DNA of 64,000 bases. Source: Devosia sp. Root413D1 (GTDB lineage: Bacteria; Pseudomonadota; Alphaproteobacteria; Rhizobiales; Devosiaceae). Numbering within the stretch: position 1 is the stretch's first letter; each line of letters starts with the position of its first letter. The stretch spans positions 248,001 through 312,000 of the forward strand of contig NZ_LMEA01000011.1 in the NCBI RefSeq assembly GCF_001425235.1, given 5' to 3'. Below are positions 47,360 to 56,219 of the stretch, piece after piece. The notes under the pieces are model-generated. The model saw nothing but the letters and a program-made list of their open reading frames with translations, searched no databases and was not told the origin of the DNA. Both the position numbers and the translations under genes were made by a program.

Positions 47360-47442
47360 GTCATTCCCGCGAAAGCGGGACTCTCTGTTTGCGGCGGCTC
47401 GGCAACAGCCGAAACGGAGGTTCCCGCTTTCGCGGGAATGAC
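47360..47442. repeat. Palindromic intergenic repeat, family A, variant copy 5
   Basis: Arms start GTCATTCCCGCGAAAGCGGG. The hairpin is TCCCGC-GAAA-GCGGGA, so the stem sequence differs from copies 1-4 at several pairs while the GAAA loop stays. It lies between argS and dgt. Confidence 0.85.
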
Positions 47443-47470
47443 CCGGCGCTTAGGGCGGGCTGCGCTGCCC

Positions 47471-48658
47471 CTACCGCAACTGGCCCGCACCGTCAAACAG
47501 CCGGGCGTGCTGCTCGAGCGCATAGGGGTCGGTCATCCCGGCGATGAAGTCGGCAACCACACGGGCCCGGGCGGCGCGATCGGCGGCGTGGCGGACTGCA
47601 TCGCCCCACCGCCCCGGCATGGCGCCGGTGACCAGATAGTGGTCGAACAGCATGCCCACCACCGTCTGGCTGTGGCGCACCGGGCCCATCACCTCTTCGC
47701 TGCGATAGACCCGCTCGAACAGGAAGCGCTTCAGCCCCTGCTCGGCATCGTGCACCGGTCGCGAGAAGCGGATCAGCGTGCGTCCGGCATTGCGGATATC
47801 GTCGGCCGATTGCGGGGCAACCTCCGTGATGGCGCGGCTGCTTTCGGCGATCACATCCTCGATCTGCACTGTGATCAGCCGCCGCTGCACCTCATGCGCC
47901 TGCCGGCTGCGCTCGATCTCGGGCCAGCGCTCCAGCACCTCGCGCACCAGCGGGCCGACCAGCGGCACATCCGTGAGGTCCGCCAGCCGGATCAGCCCGG
48001 CCCGCAGCGCATCGTCGATGTCGTGCGAGTTGTAGGCGATGTCGTCGGCGATGGCGGCGGACTGGGCCTCGAGGCTGGCATAGCTCCAGGTCATCAGGTC
48101 GGCGCTGGCCGGGATATCGTTCAGGCCAGGCGGCAGCGGCTTGTCGGCGCGCAGCGGCCGGCCCTGCCGATCGGTGAGCGGACCATTATGCTTGAGGATA
48201 CCCTCGAGCGCCTCCCAACTGAGGTTCAGCCCGTCATGCTCGGCATAGCGGTTCTCCAGCCGGGTGACGACTCGGATCGCCTGCATATTGTGGTCGAACC
48301 CGCCCCACTCGGCCATCTTGTCATGCAGCACGCGCTCGCCGGCATGGCCGAACGGGGTGTGGCCAAGGTCATGCGCCAGCGCCACCGCTTCGGCCAGATC
48401 CTCATCCAGCGCCAGGGCGCGGGCGATCGAGCGCGCCATCTGGCTGACTTCCAGCGTGTGGGTCAGCCGGGTGCGGTAGTGCTGGCCCTCGTGGTGCAGG
48501 AACACCTGGGTCTTGTGCTGCAGCCGGCGGAACGCCGCGGAGTGGACGATCCGGTCGCGATCCCTCTGAAATTCCGAGCGTGTTGGGCTCGAACCCGGCG
48601 CAAACAGCCGGCCGCGGCTCTCGGAGGGATCGGAAGCATAGGCGGCGCGTTCACCCAT
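47471..48658 (-). CDS. dgt: Deoxyguanosinetriphosphate triphosphohydrolase-like protein
   Basis: A 395-residue HD-domain protein of the dGTPase family. RTRLTHTLEVSQMARSIARAL near residues 62-82 has the first metal His, and HDLGHTPFGHAGERVLHDKM near 95-114 has the HD pair. It hydrolyses dNTP to nucleoside and triphosphate, and bacterial short forms often act on several dNTPs. ATG at 48658 gives the conserved MGERAAYASDP start. It diverges from erpA, the usual neighbour in this clade. Confidence 0.95.
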   Translation of the reverse strand: MGERAAYASDPSESRGRLFAPGSSPTRSEFQRDRDRIVHSAAFRRLQHKTQVFLHHEGQHYRTRLTHTLEVSQMARSIARALALDEDLAEAVALAHDLGHTPFGHAGERVLHDKMAEWGGFDHNMQAIRVVTRLENRYAEHDGLNLSWEALEGILKHNGPLTDRQGRPLRADKPLPPGLNDIPASADLMTWSYASLEAQSAAIADDIAYNSHDIDDALRAGLIRLADLTDVPLVGPLVREVLERWPEIERSRQAHEVQRRLITVQIEDVIAESSRAITEVAPQSADDIRNAGRTLIRFSRPVHDAEQGLKRFLFERVYRSEEVMGPVRHSQTVVGMLFDHYLVTGAMPGRWGDAVRHAADRAARARVVADFIAGMTDPYALEQHARLFDGAGQLR

Positions 48659-48747
48659 TATGCAGCCAAGACCCTTTTCATCGTCGTCTAACGATATTAG
48701 ATTTGGTTTCCAGCGCTGCCCCATGCCGGGCGGCCGAAAGGTACCTT

Positions 48748-49101
48748 ATGTCTGAAGCTGCTCTAGCACCGAACAATGTCATTTTGACAGACCGCGCCGC
48801 CAAGAAGATTGGCCGCATCCTCGCCAAACAGGGCGAAGGCACGGTGCTGCGCATCGTGGTGGCGGGCGGCGGCTGTTCCGGCTTCCAGTACGAGTACAAG
48901 CTGGGCAAGGAAACGCCTGCTAACGACGACCTGGTGCTGACCAAGGACAATGCCACCGTGCTGATCGATTCCCTCAGCCTCGAGTTCATGGGCGGCGCCG
49001 AGATCGACTATGTCGATGACCTGATCGGCCAGAGCTTCCAGATCAAGAACCCCAACGCGGTCGCCGGCTGCGGCTGCGGCACCAGCTTCGCCGTCGCCTG
49101 A
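48748..49101 (+). CDS. erpA: Iron-sulfur cluster insertion protein ErpA
   Basis: A 117-residue A-type carrier (HesB/IscA family) that delivers Fe-S clusters to apo-proteins. The three cluster Cys are visible: VVAGGGCSGFQYEY near residue 46 and GCGCGTSF at the C-terminus. The start follows CGGCCGAAAGGTACCTT, a modest ribosome-binding site. A small palindrome TCTAA-CGATA-TTAGA at 48687-48701 lies in the dgt-erpA divergent region and could be part of the promoter, without proof of an Fe regulator. Divergence from dgt is conserved in alphaproteobacteria. Confidence 0.96.
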   Translation: MSEAALAPNNVILTDRAAKKIGRILAKQGEGTVLRIVVAGGGCSGFQYEYKLGKETPANDDLVLTKDNATVLIDSLSLEFMGGAEIDYVDDLIGQSFQIKNPNAVAGCGCGTSFAVA

Positions 49102-49181
49102 GCCCGTCGTTCGAGCTGTTGCCAGCCTTGCCTCGCTAGCATCGCAAGGCTAGCGTCCGCCCCGAATTGGGTAGGCAGAGC

Positions 49182-50300
49182 ATGAACTTGGCTGAGCGGC
49201 TCGACGCTGCGGCGATGCGTGCGATCGATGAAGGGCGCATCGTCGGCTCGGTCATCATCGTCCGCCGGCACGGTGAACTCGTCTACGAGGCCCCGCACGG
49301 CCTCGCCGACCGGGAAAACCGCCGTCCGATGACCCTCGACGCGATCTTTCGTCTCTCCTCCCTCACCAAGCCGATCGTCGCGGCAACCATCCTCGCCCTG
49401 ATCGAGGACGGAAAGCTCGGTCTCGATGCGGCGGTCACCGACTACCTGCCGGAGTTTCGTCCGCGCATGGCCGACGGCGCCCAGCCGACCATCACCATCC
49501 GGCAACTGCTCACCCACACCTCCGGCCTTTCCACTGCGTCGATACTCACCCCAGCCGAAGCAACGGCAGGCGTAAATCGCTGGCGGCTTGGCGACGACGC
49601 CAGCATCGCGCGCGTCGGCGCGCTGCCCCTGCTGTTTGCGCCCGGCGCCGGCTGGACTTACGGGCCGTCCATCGACGTTCTCGGGCATATCGCCGGGCGG
49701 CTGGTCGGCGGCCGGCTGGAGGACGCAATCCGGCACTATGTGACCGGCCCGCTGGGCATGACCGACACGGGTTTCACCGTGCGTGACCCATCGCGTCTGG
49801 CGGCCCCCTATGCCGACGGCGCCAATGGCCCGGAGCTGATGGGCGCGGTGCACACCATCCCGAACCCCTGGGGCAGCACCACGACCTACGACCCCGAGCG
49901 CATCTTCGATGCCGCTGCGTTTCAATCGGGCGGTGGCGGCGCGGCCGGCAGCGGTCCCGACTTCATGCGTCTGCTGGAGGCATTGCGCACTGGCGGGTCG
50001 ATCCTGGAGCCCGAGACAGCAAAGCTTGCTCTTTCCAACCAGACGCCGCAGTTGAGCCAGGCCGTCTCGCCCGGCTGGCAATTCTGCCTGTTTGGCGCCT
50101 GGCTCGACGATCCCGCGGCCGCCGGCGTGCCGGCTCCCCGCGGCACGGTGCGGTGGGGCGGCATCTATGGGCACAACTGGTTCATCGATCCCGCTGCCGG
50201 CCTCAGCGTCGTTTCCATGAGCAATACCGGGCTCGAGGGATCGGACGGCCGGTTCCGCGACGATATTCTGCATGCCGTTTACGGCGACACTCCCGTCTGA
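49182..50300 (+). CDS. Serine hydrolase (class C beta-lactamase fold), first copy
   Basis: A 372-residue enzyme of the beta-lactamase/transpeptidase-like family. The SxxK nucleophile motif is Ser60-Leu-Thr-Lys63 in RLSSLTKPIVAA, and YGPSIDVLGHIAGRL supplies the Tyr motif of the esterase-like subgroup. The C-terminal GGIYGHNWFIDP stands in for the KTG box. There is no signal peptide, so a cytoplasmic esterase or amidase is more likely than a lactamase. A close paralogue follows 83 bp downstream on the same strand. Confidence 0.88.
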   Translation: MNLAERLDAAAMRAIDEGRIVGSVIIVRRHGELVYEAPHGLADRENRRPMTLDAIFRLSSLTKPIVAATILALIEDGKLGLDAAVTDYLPEFRPRMADGAQPTITIRQLLTHTSGLSTASILTPAEATAGVNRWRLGDDASIARVGALPLLFAPGAGWTYGPSIDVLGHIAGRLVGGRLEDAIRHYVTGPLGMTDTGFTVRDPSRLAAPYADGANGPELMGAVHTIPNPWGSTTTYDPERIFDAAAFQSGGGGAAGSGPDFMRLLEALRTGGSILEPETAKLALSNQTPQLSQAVSPGWQFCLFGAWLDDPAAAGVPAPRGTVRWGGIYGHNWFIDPAAGLSVVSMSNTGLEGSDGRFRDDILHAVYGDTPV

Positions 50301-50383
50301 TCCGCTGGTCGGTTGAGCCTTTCGGCGGCTTGCCTTTCTTGTCAGGGAACCGTTAGCGTCCTTGCTAAGTCTGGGAGGATTCC

Positions 50384-51478
50384 ATGAGCCTTGAGAAGAA
50401 TATCGACGCGGCGATCGACGCCGCGCTGGTGAGCCGCATTGTCGGTTGCGTCGTCCTGGTCAACCAGGATGGCAAGGAGATTTACGCCCGCACCGCCGGG
50501 CTGGCCGATCGCGAGGCCAACCGCAAGCTCGAGCGCAACGCCATCTTCCGCCTCGCCTCGGTAACCAAGCCGATCGTCGCCACCGCCGCGCTCAAGATGA
50601 TGGAAGCCGGCCTGCTTGAGCTCGACGATCCGGTCAGCAAGTACCTGCCCTATTTCACTCCGGCGAGCCCCGATGGGGTGGTCCGGCCGATCACCATCCG
50701 CCAGTTGCTGTCGCACACCGCGGGTCTGTCCTACGAGACGACGCCGAGTGACGTCGCCCCCGGCATGTCCGGCCCCTACATTACGCTTGAGGAAAACCTG
50801 CGGCGGCTCGCCAGGGCGCCGCTGGTGTTCGCCCCGGGGACCGGCTGGGCCTATGGCACCAGCATCGACGTGGTGGGTGGCGTGCTCGCGGCCATCAATG
50901 GCTCGAGCCTCGAAGCGGCGGTGAAGAAATACGCTGCCGATCCGCTGGGCATGGCCGACTGGGGCTTCACGCCAACCGACCCCAAGCGCGTAACGGCCAA
51001 CTACCACAATGGCGATCTGCCGGCGCCATCGATCGTGCCGCCGGTGCTCATCAGCCCAGACAACTCGCCTTGGGATACCGGCCGCATCTTCCGCGCCGAT
51101 GCCCCGCAATCGGGCGGTGGCGGCTCCTGCGGCACTGCCGACGACGCGATGAAGATGCTCGAGGTCTATAACGGCGGTAGTTTCCTTAGGCCGGCGAGCG
51201 TCGAAGAGGCCTTCACCAACCAGATCGGCAACCTGCCGCGTCGCGAGGGCGATGCCGGCAAGCGCTTCACGGTGCTCGGCGCCATTATCGACGACCCACA
51301 GGCGGCGCGCAGCCCCTGCCCGGTCGGCACGCTCGACTGGGGCGGCGCCTGGGGGCACAACTGGATCATCGACCGCACCAACAAGCTGTCGATCGTGGTC
51401 TGCACCAACGTCGCGCCCGAGGGCTGCAACGGGCCGTTCCGCGAGGACATCCGCGACGCGGTTTACGCGGCGCTCTGA
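50384..51478 (+). CDS. Serine hydrolase (class C beta-lactamase fold), second copy
   Basis: A 364-residue paralogue of the preceding gene, with the same block order: Ser59-Val-Thr-Lys62 in RLASVTKPIVATA, YGTSIDVVGGVLAAI, SGGGGSCGTADDAMKMLE and GGAWGHNWIIDR. The pair is a tandem duplication that has diverged over the whole length. It has no signal peptide. GGGAGG lies seven bases before the ATG. A family B repeat begins seven bases after its stop. Confidence 0.88.
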   Translation: MSLEKNIDAAIDAALVSRIVGCVVLVNQDGKEIYARTAGLADREANRKLERNAIFRLASVTKPIVATAALKMMEAGLLELDDPVSKYLPYFTPASPDGVVRPITIRQLLSHTAGLSYETTPSDVAPGMSGPYITLEENLRRLARAPLVFAPGTGWAYGTSIDVVGGVLAAINGSSLEAAVKKYAADPLGMADWGFTPTDPKRVTANYHNGDLPAPSIVPPVLISPDNSPWDTGRIFRADAPQSGGGGSCGTADDAMKMLEVYNGGSFLRPASVEEAFTNQIGNLPRREGDAGKRFTVLGAIIDDPQAARSPCPVGTLDWGGAWGHNWIIDRTNKLSIVVCTNVAPEGCNGPFREDIRDAVYAAL

Positions 51479-51484
51479 GCTAGC

Positions 51485-51535
51485 GGAGCGCTTCCAGGAA
51501 AAGTTGCAGACTTTTCCGATCCGGAAGCGCGACCA
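51485..51535. repeat. Structured intergenic repeat, family B, copy 4
   Basis: Outer arms GCGCTTCC and GGAAGCGC pair perfectly. Inner arms GGAAAAG and CTTTTCC surround TTGCAGA, as in copies 1 and 2. GACCA follows. Confidence 0.9.
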
Positions 51536-51547
51536 AGGGAGGGACCG

Positions 51548-51586
51548 GAGCAATTCCGCGTTTCAACGAAACGGCGAATTGCTCTA
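51548..51586. repeat. Satellite hairpin of family B, copy 2
   Basis: GAGCAATTC and GAATTGCTC flank GTTTCAACGAAAC. The core TTCAACGAAACGG is the same as in the unit at 42804, while the outer arms differ together. It lies just before xthA. Confidence 0.82.
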
Positions 51587-51614
51587 ACCTCCCGTCTCGA
51601 ACGGGAGCCTACTC

Positions 51615-52394
51615 ATGCGCATAGCGACCTGGAACATCAATGGCGTCAAGGCTCGGCAAGGCGCTCTTCTCAAATGGCTTGAAGACGAATCGCCCGATAT
51701 CGTCTGCCTCCAGGAGATCAAATCGGTCGACGAGGCCTTCCCTCGCATGGAGATCGAGGCGATGGGCTACAATGTCGAGACGTTTGGACAAAAGAGCTGG
51801 AACGGCGTCGCCATCCTCTCCAAGCATCGCTTCGACGAAGTGACGCGCGGCCTGCCCGGCGATGACGGCGACGAGCAGTCGCGCCTTATCGAGGGGCTGT
51901 TTTCGGTCGAAGGCGGAGTGGTGCGGGTGTGCTGCATCTACCTGCCCAACGGCAATCCCGTCGGCACCGACAAGTTTACCTATAAGCTCAGTTGGATGGA
52001 TCGGCTGCACACCTTCGTCGAATCCCGCCTGGCCCTCGAAGAGCCGTTCATCCTGCTTGGTGACTTCAACATCATCCCAGCCAATGTCGACGCGACCGTG
52101 CCCGAAAAGTGGGTAGGCGATGCCGCGTTCCGCCCCGAGAGCGCCGAGAGGTGGCGGGCTTTGCTCAATCTCGGGCTCACCGATGCGGTGCGCGCCATCA
52201 CCGACGAGCCATCCCTGACCTTCTGGGATTTCCGTACGTTCGGCTGGGAGCGCAAGGACGGCATCCGCATCGACCACCTGCTGCTCTCACCGCAGGCTGC
52301 GGATCGGCTGGAGGACGCAGTGGTGCATGCCGCCGAGCGCGGCAAGGACAAGCCGAGCGACCATGTGCCGGTGGTAGGCTACTTCGCGTTCTGA
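51615..52394 (+). CDS. xthA: Exodeoxyribonuclease III
   Basis: A 259-residue AP endonuclease/3'-exonuclease of base-excision repair. The catalytic residues sit in MRIATWNINGVKAR (Asn), CLQEIKSVDE (Glu34), YLPNGNPVGTDKF (Tyr), GDFNIIPANVD (Asp, Asn), DHLLLSP and KPSDHVPVVGYF (Asp-His). The length is normal. It follows family B repeats and is 3 bp before a small gene on the same strand. No SOS box was found upstream. Confidence 0.96.
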   Translation: MRIATWNINGVKARQGALLKWLEDESPDIVCLQEIKSVDEAFPRMEIEAMGYNVETFGQKSWNGVAILSKHRFDEVTRGLPGDDGDEQSRLIEGLFSVEGGVVRVCCIYLPNGNPVGTDKFTYKLSWMDRLHTFVESRLALEEPFILLGDFNIIPANVDATVPEKWVGDAAFRPESAERWRALLNLGLTDAVRAITDEPSLTFWDFRTFGWERKDGIRIDHLLLSPQAADRLEDAVVHAAERGKDKPSDHVPVVGYFAF

Positions 52395-52397
52395 GCC

Positions 52398-52598
52398 ATG
52401 GCGAGCGTACCGGGTCTGGCGGAGATCGAAGCCACCGTCAGCAGGATGGAGGCGCGCTATCGGGCCGACCCGCTCTTTCCGGTGTATCAGCGACTCTGCG
52501 AGCGGTTCGAGGTCGATCTCAGCGATCGGCGTGACCTGGCGCTGGCAAAGGCATCGGCGCTGATGCTGGTGAAGTTCGCTGGTGAGGATGCAAACTAG
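52398..52598 (+). CDS. Hypothetical small protein downstream of xthA
   Basis: A 66-residue, probably helical protein with no signal or membrane segment (ASVPGLAEIEATVSRMEARY, then PLFPVYQRLCERFEV). I do not recognise it. It is 3 bp after xthA, so it would be translated from the same message. The short spacing is the main support. It may be a lineage-specific accessory of xthA or a chance ORF. Confidence 0.5.
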   Translation: MASVPGLAEIEATVSRMEARYRADPLFPVYQRLCERFEVDLSDRRDLALAKASALMLVKFAGEDAN

Positions 52599-52639
52599 CC
52601 CTCTCGCGATTGGGTACAGTTTGCTCCGCCCACTCGATG

Positions 52640-52739
52640 TCATCCCAGCGAAAGCAGGGACCCAACTCGCCGCAGTGCAAGTGGATGCCGGACGAGGGCA
52701 AAGCCCTCGCCATGGGGTCCCAGCTTTCGCTGGGATGAC
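52640..52739. repeat. Palindromic intergenic repeat, family A, copy 3
   Basis: Arms GTCATCCCAGCGAAAGCAGG and its inverted CCCAGC-TTTC-GCTGGG partner around a 46-bp centre. The left hairpin has one mismatch, CCCAGC against GCAGGG. It lies in a convergent gap. Confidence 0.85.
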
Positions 52740-52790
52740 AGCCGGTGGGCAGGGTCAGATCCAGCCCAACCTCCACGCGGTTGCATCAAA

Positions 52791-53021
52791 CTAGCGGATA
52801 TTGCCGACCGAGTTCTTGGCCGTGTCGTGCTTGGTCTTCAGCACGTTGCTGATGCTCGCCTCGGCAACCTTGACGGTGCCATCATCCCTGTTGCGATCGA
52901 GGAAGTGGCTGATCGAGGCCGTCGCGACGCGGGCCTGGGCCGAAACATCATCCACGAACCCGCGGACATCCTTGGGCAGCGTGATGACGACGATGAGGGC
53001 GAGAATGATCGGCAAACGCAT
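52791..53021 (-). CDS. Hypothetical small exported or membrane-tethered protein
   Basis: A 76-residue protein. RLPIILALIVVITLP near residues 2-16 is a hydrophobic start (signal or anchor), followed by a polar helical tail (DDVSAQARVATASISHFLDR) that ends KHDTAKNSVGNIR. It is unrecognised. The ATG at 53021 is the start that puts the hydrophobic stretch first. It is transcribed from its own or the exoR-like upstream promoter, about 110 bp downstream of that gene. Confidence 0.5.
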   Translation of the reverse strand: MRLPIILALIVVITLPKDVRGFVDDVSAQARVATASISHFLDRNRDDGTVKVAEASISNVLKTKHDTAKNSVGNIR

Positions 53022-53133
53022 GATGGACACCAACGGGCTAACTGTCCCGATGGTTGCCAGTTTGCGGCTGAACTGCTGCTGAACGGGGCTGTCAGCTAGG
53101 CCGTGAGGCCCACTCCCCTCACGCCGTGATGGC

Positions 53134-53979
53134 TTACAGCCCGCCGAAGCGGGTGCCGAGCGAGTCGGCGAGCTCGACGGCATGCTTCCGCTGCTCGGGC
53201 GTCGCGACGGACATCGCGTTGGTGAGCAGGTCATGGATCCAGCCGTCATCGACCGTGCCCGCGGCGCGGCGCGAGGCGACGGTGAGCCACATCAGGCCCT
53301 CGACCGGATCGGCATCGATGCCCTGGCCGTTGAACAGCATGCTCCCGAGCTTGGCCTGCGCCCCGGCATGGCCCTTGCGGGCCGCGAGGTTGAGCCAGCG
53401 GGCGCTCTGCAGCGGGTTGTCGCCGAGCTCGGCGTCGTCAAGATAGAGCTCGCCGACCTTGTACTGCGCATCGGCGTCGCCGAAGTAGGACGCAGCGTGC
53501 ATGATCAGCTTGTTGGAATAGGCTTCGTTCTTCGGGATGCCGGCTTCCGGCAGGCCCTGGCGGTAATACTCACCGATCTTGAGGAACGACTGCGCCACGA
53601 TATCGGCTTCGACGCCCTTGGGGGCGGTATCGGCATGCTCGTCGGCGATCTGGCTGAAATAGCCGAAGGCCTTCACCGGATCCTTGTCGACGCCTTCGCC
53701 GCTTTCATACATCAGCCCGAGCTGGAACAGCGCCATCGGCTGGCCGGCCAGCGCCGCATCCTCGAGCGCGGCGATCAGGTCGGCGCTGGAGATGCCGCCC
53801 CCTGCCCCGTCGAGCTGGTTGGCCATGGCCAGCGCCGCATCGGCGGCCGTCTCGGGGGCAGCCGGCAGCGAGGGCAGCACGCCACTCACCTGGGCGGCAG
53901 CCGGGGTGGCTACGCCCGCAATCGCGAGCGCAGCCCAAAACGCAACGGAAACAAGGGCTCCTGCCCTAAATGTCCGCAT
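53134..53979 (-). CDS. ExoR-like periplasmic Sel1-repeat protein
   Basis: A 281-residue protein with a signal peptide (about 1-30, ending AAA-QV) and Sel1-type repeats. [40 protein letters not shown] and [20 protein letters not shown] are repeat blocks, with [13 protein letters not shown] between them, as in rhizobial ExoR (which has YYRRGIP at the same place). In Sinorhizobium ExoR binds and holds off the ExoS sensor of the ExoS-ChvI system that controls exopolysaccharide and motility. The start overlaps the end of ilvD by 14 bp on the same strand. The ExoR assignment is from similarity of order, not proof. Confidence 0.78.
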   Translation of the reverse strand: MRTFRAGALVSVAFWAALAIAGVATPAAAQVSGVLPSLPAAPETAADAALAMANQLDGAGGGISSADLIAALEDAALAGQPMALFQLGLMYESGEGVDKDPVKAFGYFSQIADEHADTAPKGVEADIVAQSFLKIGEYYRQGLPEAGIPKNEAYSNKLIMHAASYFGDADAQYKVGELYLDDAELGDNPLQSARWLNLAARKGHAGAQAKLGSMLFNGQGIDADPVEGLMWLTVASRRAAGTVDDGWIHDLLTNAMSVATPEQRKHAVELADSLGTRFGGL

Positions 53980-55690
53980 ACTGCTCCTTTTCGCCCTTGG
54001 CGCCGGGGTTGGTCAGCGCGCCGTAACGCGCCGGTCCCACCAGCTGGGCATACTTCCAGATCGCGCCCGAGCCATACTCGGTCTCGCGCGGGGCCCAGCT
54101 CGTCTTGCGCCGGGCAAACTCTTCCTCCGACACGTTGACCGAGATTTCGCCGGTCGTGGCGTCGAGGGTGATGATGTCACCATCCTGAATGTGGGCGATG
54201 GGGCCGCCGATCGCTGCTTCCGGGCCGACATGGCCGATGCAGAAGCCGCGGGTGGCGCCGGAGAAGCGACCATCGGTGATGAGCGCAACCTTGTCGCCCA
54301 TGCCCTGGCCGTAGAGCGCTGCCGTGGTCGACAGCATTTCACGCATGCCGGGGCCGCCCTTCGGACCTTCGTAGCGGATGACGAGCACGTCGCCTTCCTT
54401 GTAGGTCCGCTTCTCGACCGCCTCGAAGCACTTCTCTTCGGTGTCGAAGACGCGCGCCGGGCCGACGAAACGCAGGTTCTTGAGGCCGGCGACCTTCACA
54501 ATGGCGCCATCCGGAGCGAGGTTGCCGCGCAACGACACCACACCGCCGGTGGGCGAGATCGGGTTCGAGGTCGAACGGATCACGTCCTGCTCGGTGTTGA
54601 ACTTCACCTTCTCGAGGTTCTCGGCAATGGTCTTGCCGGTGACTGTCATGCAGTCGCCATGCAGGTACCCGCCTTCGAGCAGCGCCTTCATCACCAGCGG
54701 GATGCCGCCGGCTTCGAACAGGTCCTTGGCGACGTATTTGCCGCCCGGCTTCAGGTCGCCGATATAGGGGGTCTTCTTGAAGATCTCGCCGACGTCGAAC
54801 AGGTCGAAGTCGATGCCCGCTTCGTGCGCCATTGCCGGCAGATGCAGCGCGGCATTGGTCGAACCGCCAGTGGCGGCGACAGTCATGGCGGCGTTCTCGA
54901 ATGCCTTGCGGGTGACGATGTCGCGCGGACGGAGCTGCACCTTGAGCAGTTCCATCACCTGCTCGCCAGCCACCGCGCAGAGCGCATCACGAATTTCGTA
55001 CGGGGCCGGAGCGCCGCAACTATACGGCAATGCAAGCCCGATTGCTTCGGCCACCATGGCCATGGTGTTGGCCGTATACTGGCCGCCGCAGGAGCCGGCC
55101 GACGGACAGGCGACGCGCTCGAGCTCGTCGAGGGTTTCGTCGTCCATCTTGCCGACCGAGTGGAGGCCGACCGCCTCGAACAGGTCCTGCACCACGACGT
55201 CGCGGCCGCGGAAGCGGCCCGGCAGGATCGAGCCGCCATAGATGAAGATCGACGGCACGTTGAGCCGGATCATCGCCATCATCATGCCGGGCAACGACTT
55301 GTCGCAGCCGGCCATGGCGACCAGTGCGTCATAGGAATGGCCGCGCATCGTCAATTCGACCGAGTCGGCGATGACATCGCGCGAGGCCAGCGACGACTTC
55401 ATGCCGGCATGGCCCATGGCGATGCCGTCGGTGACGGTGATGGTGGTGAATTCACGCGGCGTGCCGTGGTTGGCGGCGACGCCCTTCTTGACGGCCTGCG
55501 CCTGGCGACCAAGCGAAATATTGCACGGCGCCGCCTCGTTCCAGGCCGTCGCCACGCCGACGAGCGGCTGGTGAATCTGCTCGGTGGTCAAGCCCATGGC
55601 GTAAAGATAGGAGCGGTGCGGAGCGCGCTCCGGACCCTCTGTCACATGCCTGCTGGGAAGACGCGATTTATCGACGTAGTTCGATGCCAT
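53966..55690 (-). CDS. ilvD: Dihydroxy-acid dehydratase
   Basis: A 574-residue Fe-S enzyme of branched-chain amino-acid synthesis that converts 2,3-dihydroxy-isovalerate to the 2-keto acid. Cluster Cys lie in [11 protein letters not shown] (about 56), [10 protein letters not shown] (about 124) and [15 protein letters not shown] (about 196), the three-Cys pattern of the [2Fe-2S] type. GDFSG-like metal/substrate motif is [11 protein letters not shown] near 470. ATG 55690 begins the conserved [16 protein letters not shown]. Its 3' end overlaps the exoR-like start. Confidence 0.96.
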   Translation of the reverse strand: MASNYVDKSRLPSRHVTEGPERAPHRSYLYAMGLTTEQIHQPLVGVATAWNEAAPCNISLGRQAQAVKKGVAANHGTPREFTTITVTDGIAMGHAGMKSSLASRDVIADSVELTMRGHSYDALVAMAGCDKSLPGMMMAMIRLNVPSIFIYGGSILPGRFRGRDVVVQDLFEAVGLHSVGKMDDETLDELERVACPSAGSCGGQYTANTMAMVAEAIGLALPYSCGAPAPYEIRDALCAVAGEQVMELLKVQLRPRDIVTRKAFENAAMTVAATGGSTNAALHLPAMAHEAGIDFDLFDVGEIFKKTPYIGDLKPGGKYVAKDLFEAGGIPLVMKALLEGGYLHGDCMTVTGKTIAENLEKVKFNTEQDVIRSTSNPISPTGGVVSLRGNLAPDGAIVKVAGLKNLRFVGPARVFDTEEKCFEAVEKRTYKEGDVLVIRYEGPKGGPGMREMLSTTAALYGQGMGDKVALITDGRFSGATRGFCIGHVGPEAAIGGPIAHIQDGDIITLDATTGEISVNVSEEEFARRKTSWAPRETEYGSGAIWKYAQLVGPARYGALTNPGAKGEKEQYADI

Positions 55691-56219
55691 TTCCTGGTCC
55701 CGCTTGTCCGGCCGGTGTTCTCCGGCGCCCCTCAGAAGGCGCCGTTTATGCGGTTCGGCCTGACAAGGCACAAGGGCGGGGAGCACGCGAATGGTTCGGT
55801 ACGAAAGCAAATGGCTTCCGCATTCGTCGCTGCCCGTCCGAGATTTGTCCTCTGCTTCTTTTAGGGTCACATTGTGGCGGCGATCCTCAGCAAAACGTTG
55901 ACCGCTAAGCGGCGAAATCGGGATTCAACCTTGCTGTTGCAAAAACGTCACGAACGATTCAGCGGGCGTTCAGGATGGTGGCAAGGCGGGCATCGTAGCT
56001 ACGGCCACCCCCACCCTTATTCCCTCCCCACAAGGGGGAGGGAGGCGATAGCTGCACCGTCTCAGCTCTTGCGTCTCCCTCCCCCTTGTGGGGAGGGATC
56101 AAGGGTGGAGGTGCCCCGCGCACTGGCGTTAGCTGTGTGGAGTACGTTCCCCCCCAAGACCAAGCGCGGCCGGCCCTTTCGGACCGGCCCCTGAGCCCCG
56201 CAAGCAGGAGGCTGTCTGG
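55691..56219. other. Intergenic region between ilvD and the phytase-like gene
   Basis: A 529-bp gap. The ilvD promoter and leader should lie in 55691-55950, but I see no clear leader peptide or attenuator. 56006-56112 is a family C repeat pair. 56168-56189 (GGCCGGCC ... GGACCGGCC) is a hairpin without a T-tract that may end the phytase-like transcript. No convincing gene is present. Confidence 0.6.
56006..56112. repeat. Inverted palindromic repeat pair, family C
   Basis: CACCCTTATTCCCTCCCCAC AAGGGGGAGGGA is followed by the inverted CTCCCTCCCCCTTGTGGGGA and ATCAAGGGTG. The unit at 34196 is a single half. Confidence 0.82.

Noticed and set aside
48687-48701. TCTAA-CGATA-TTAGA before erpA, considered as an iron-responsive operator
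   Set aside because: The arms are only five bases and do not match an Irr, RirA or IscR site that I can name with confidence. Mentioned only in the erpA entry.
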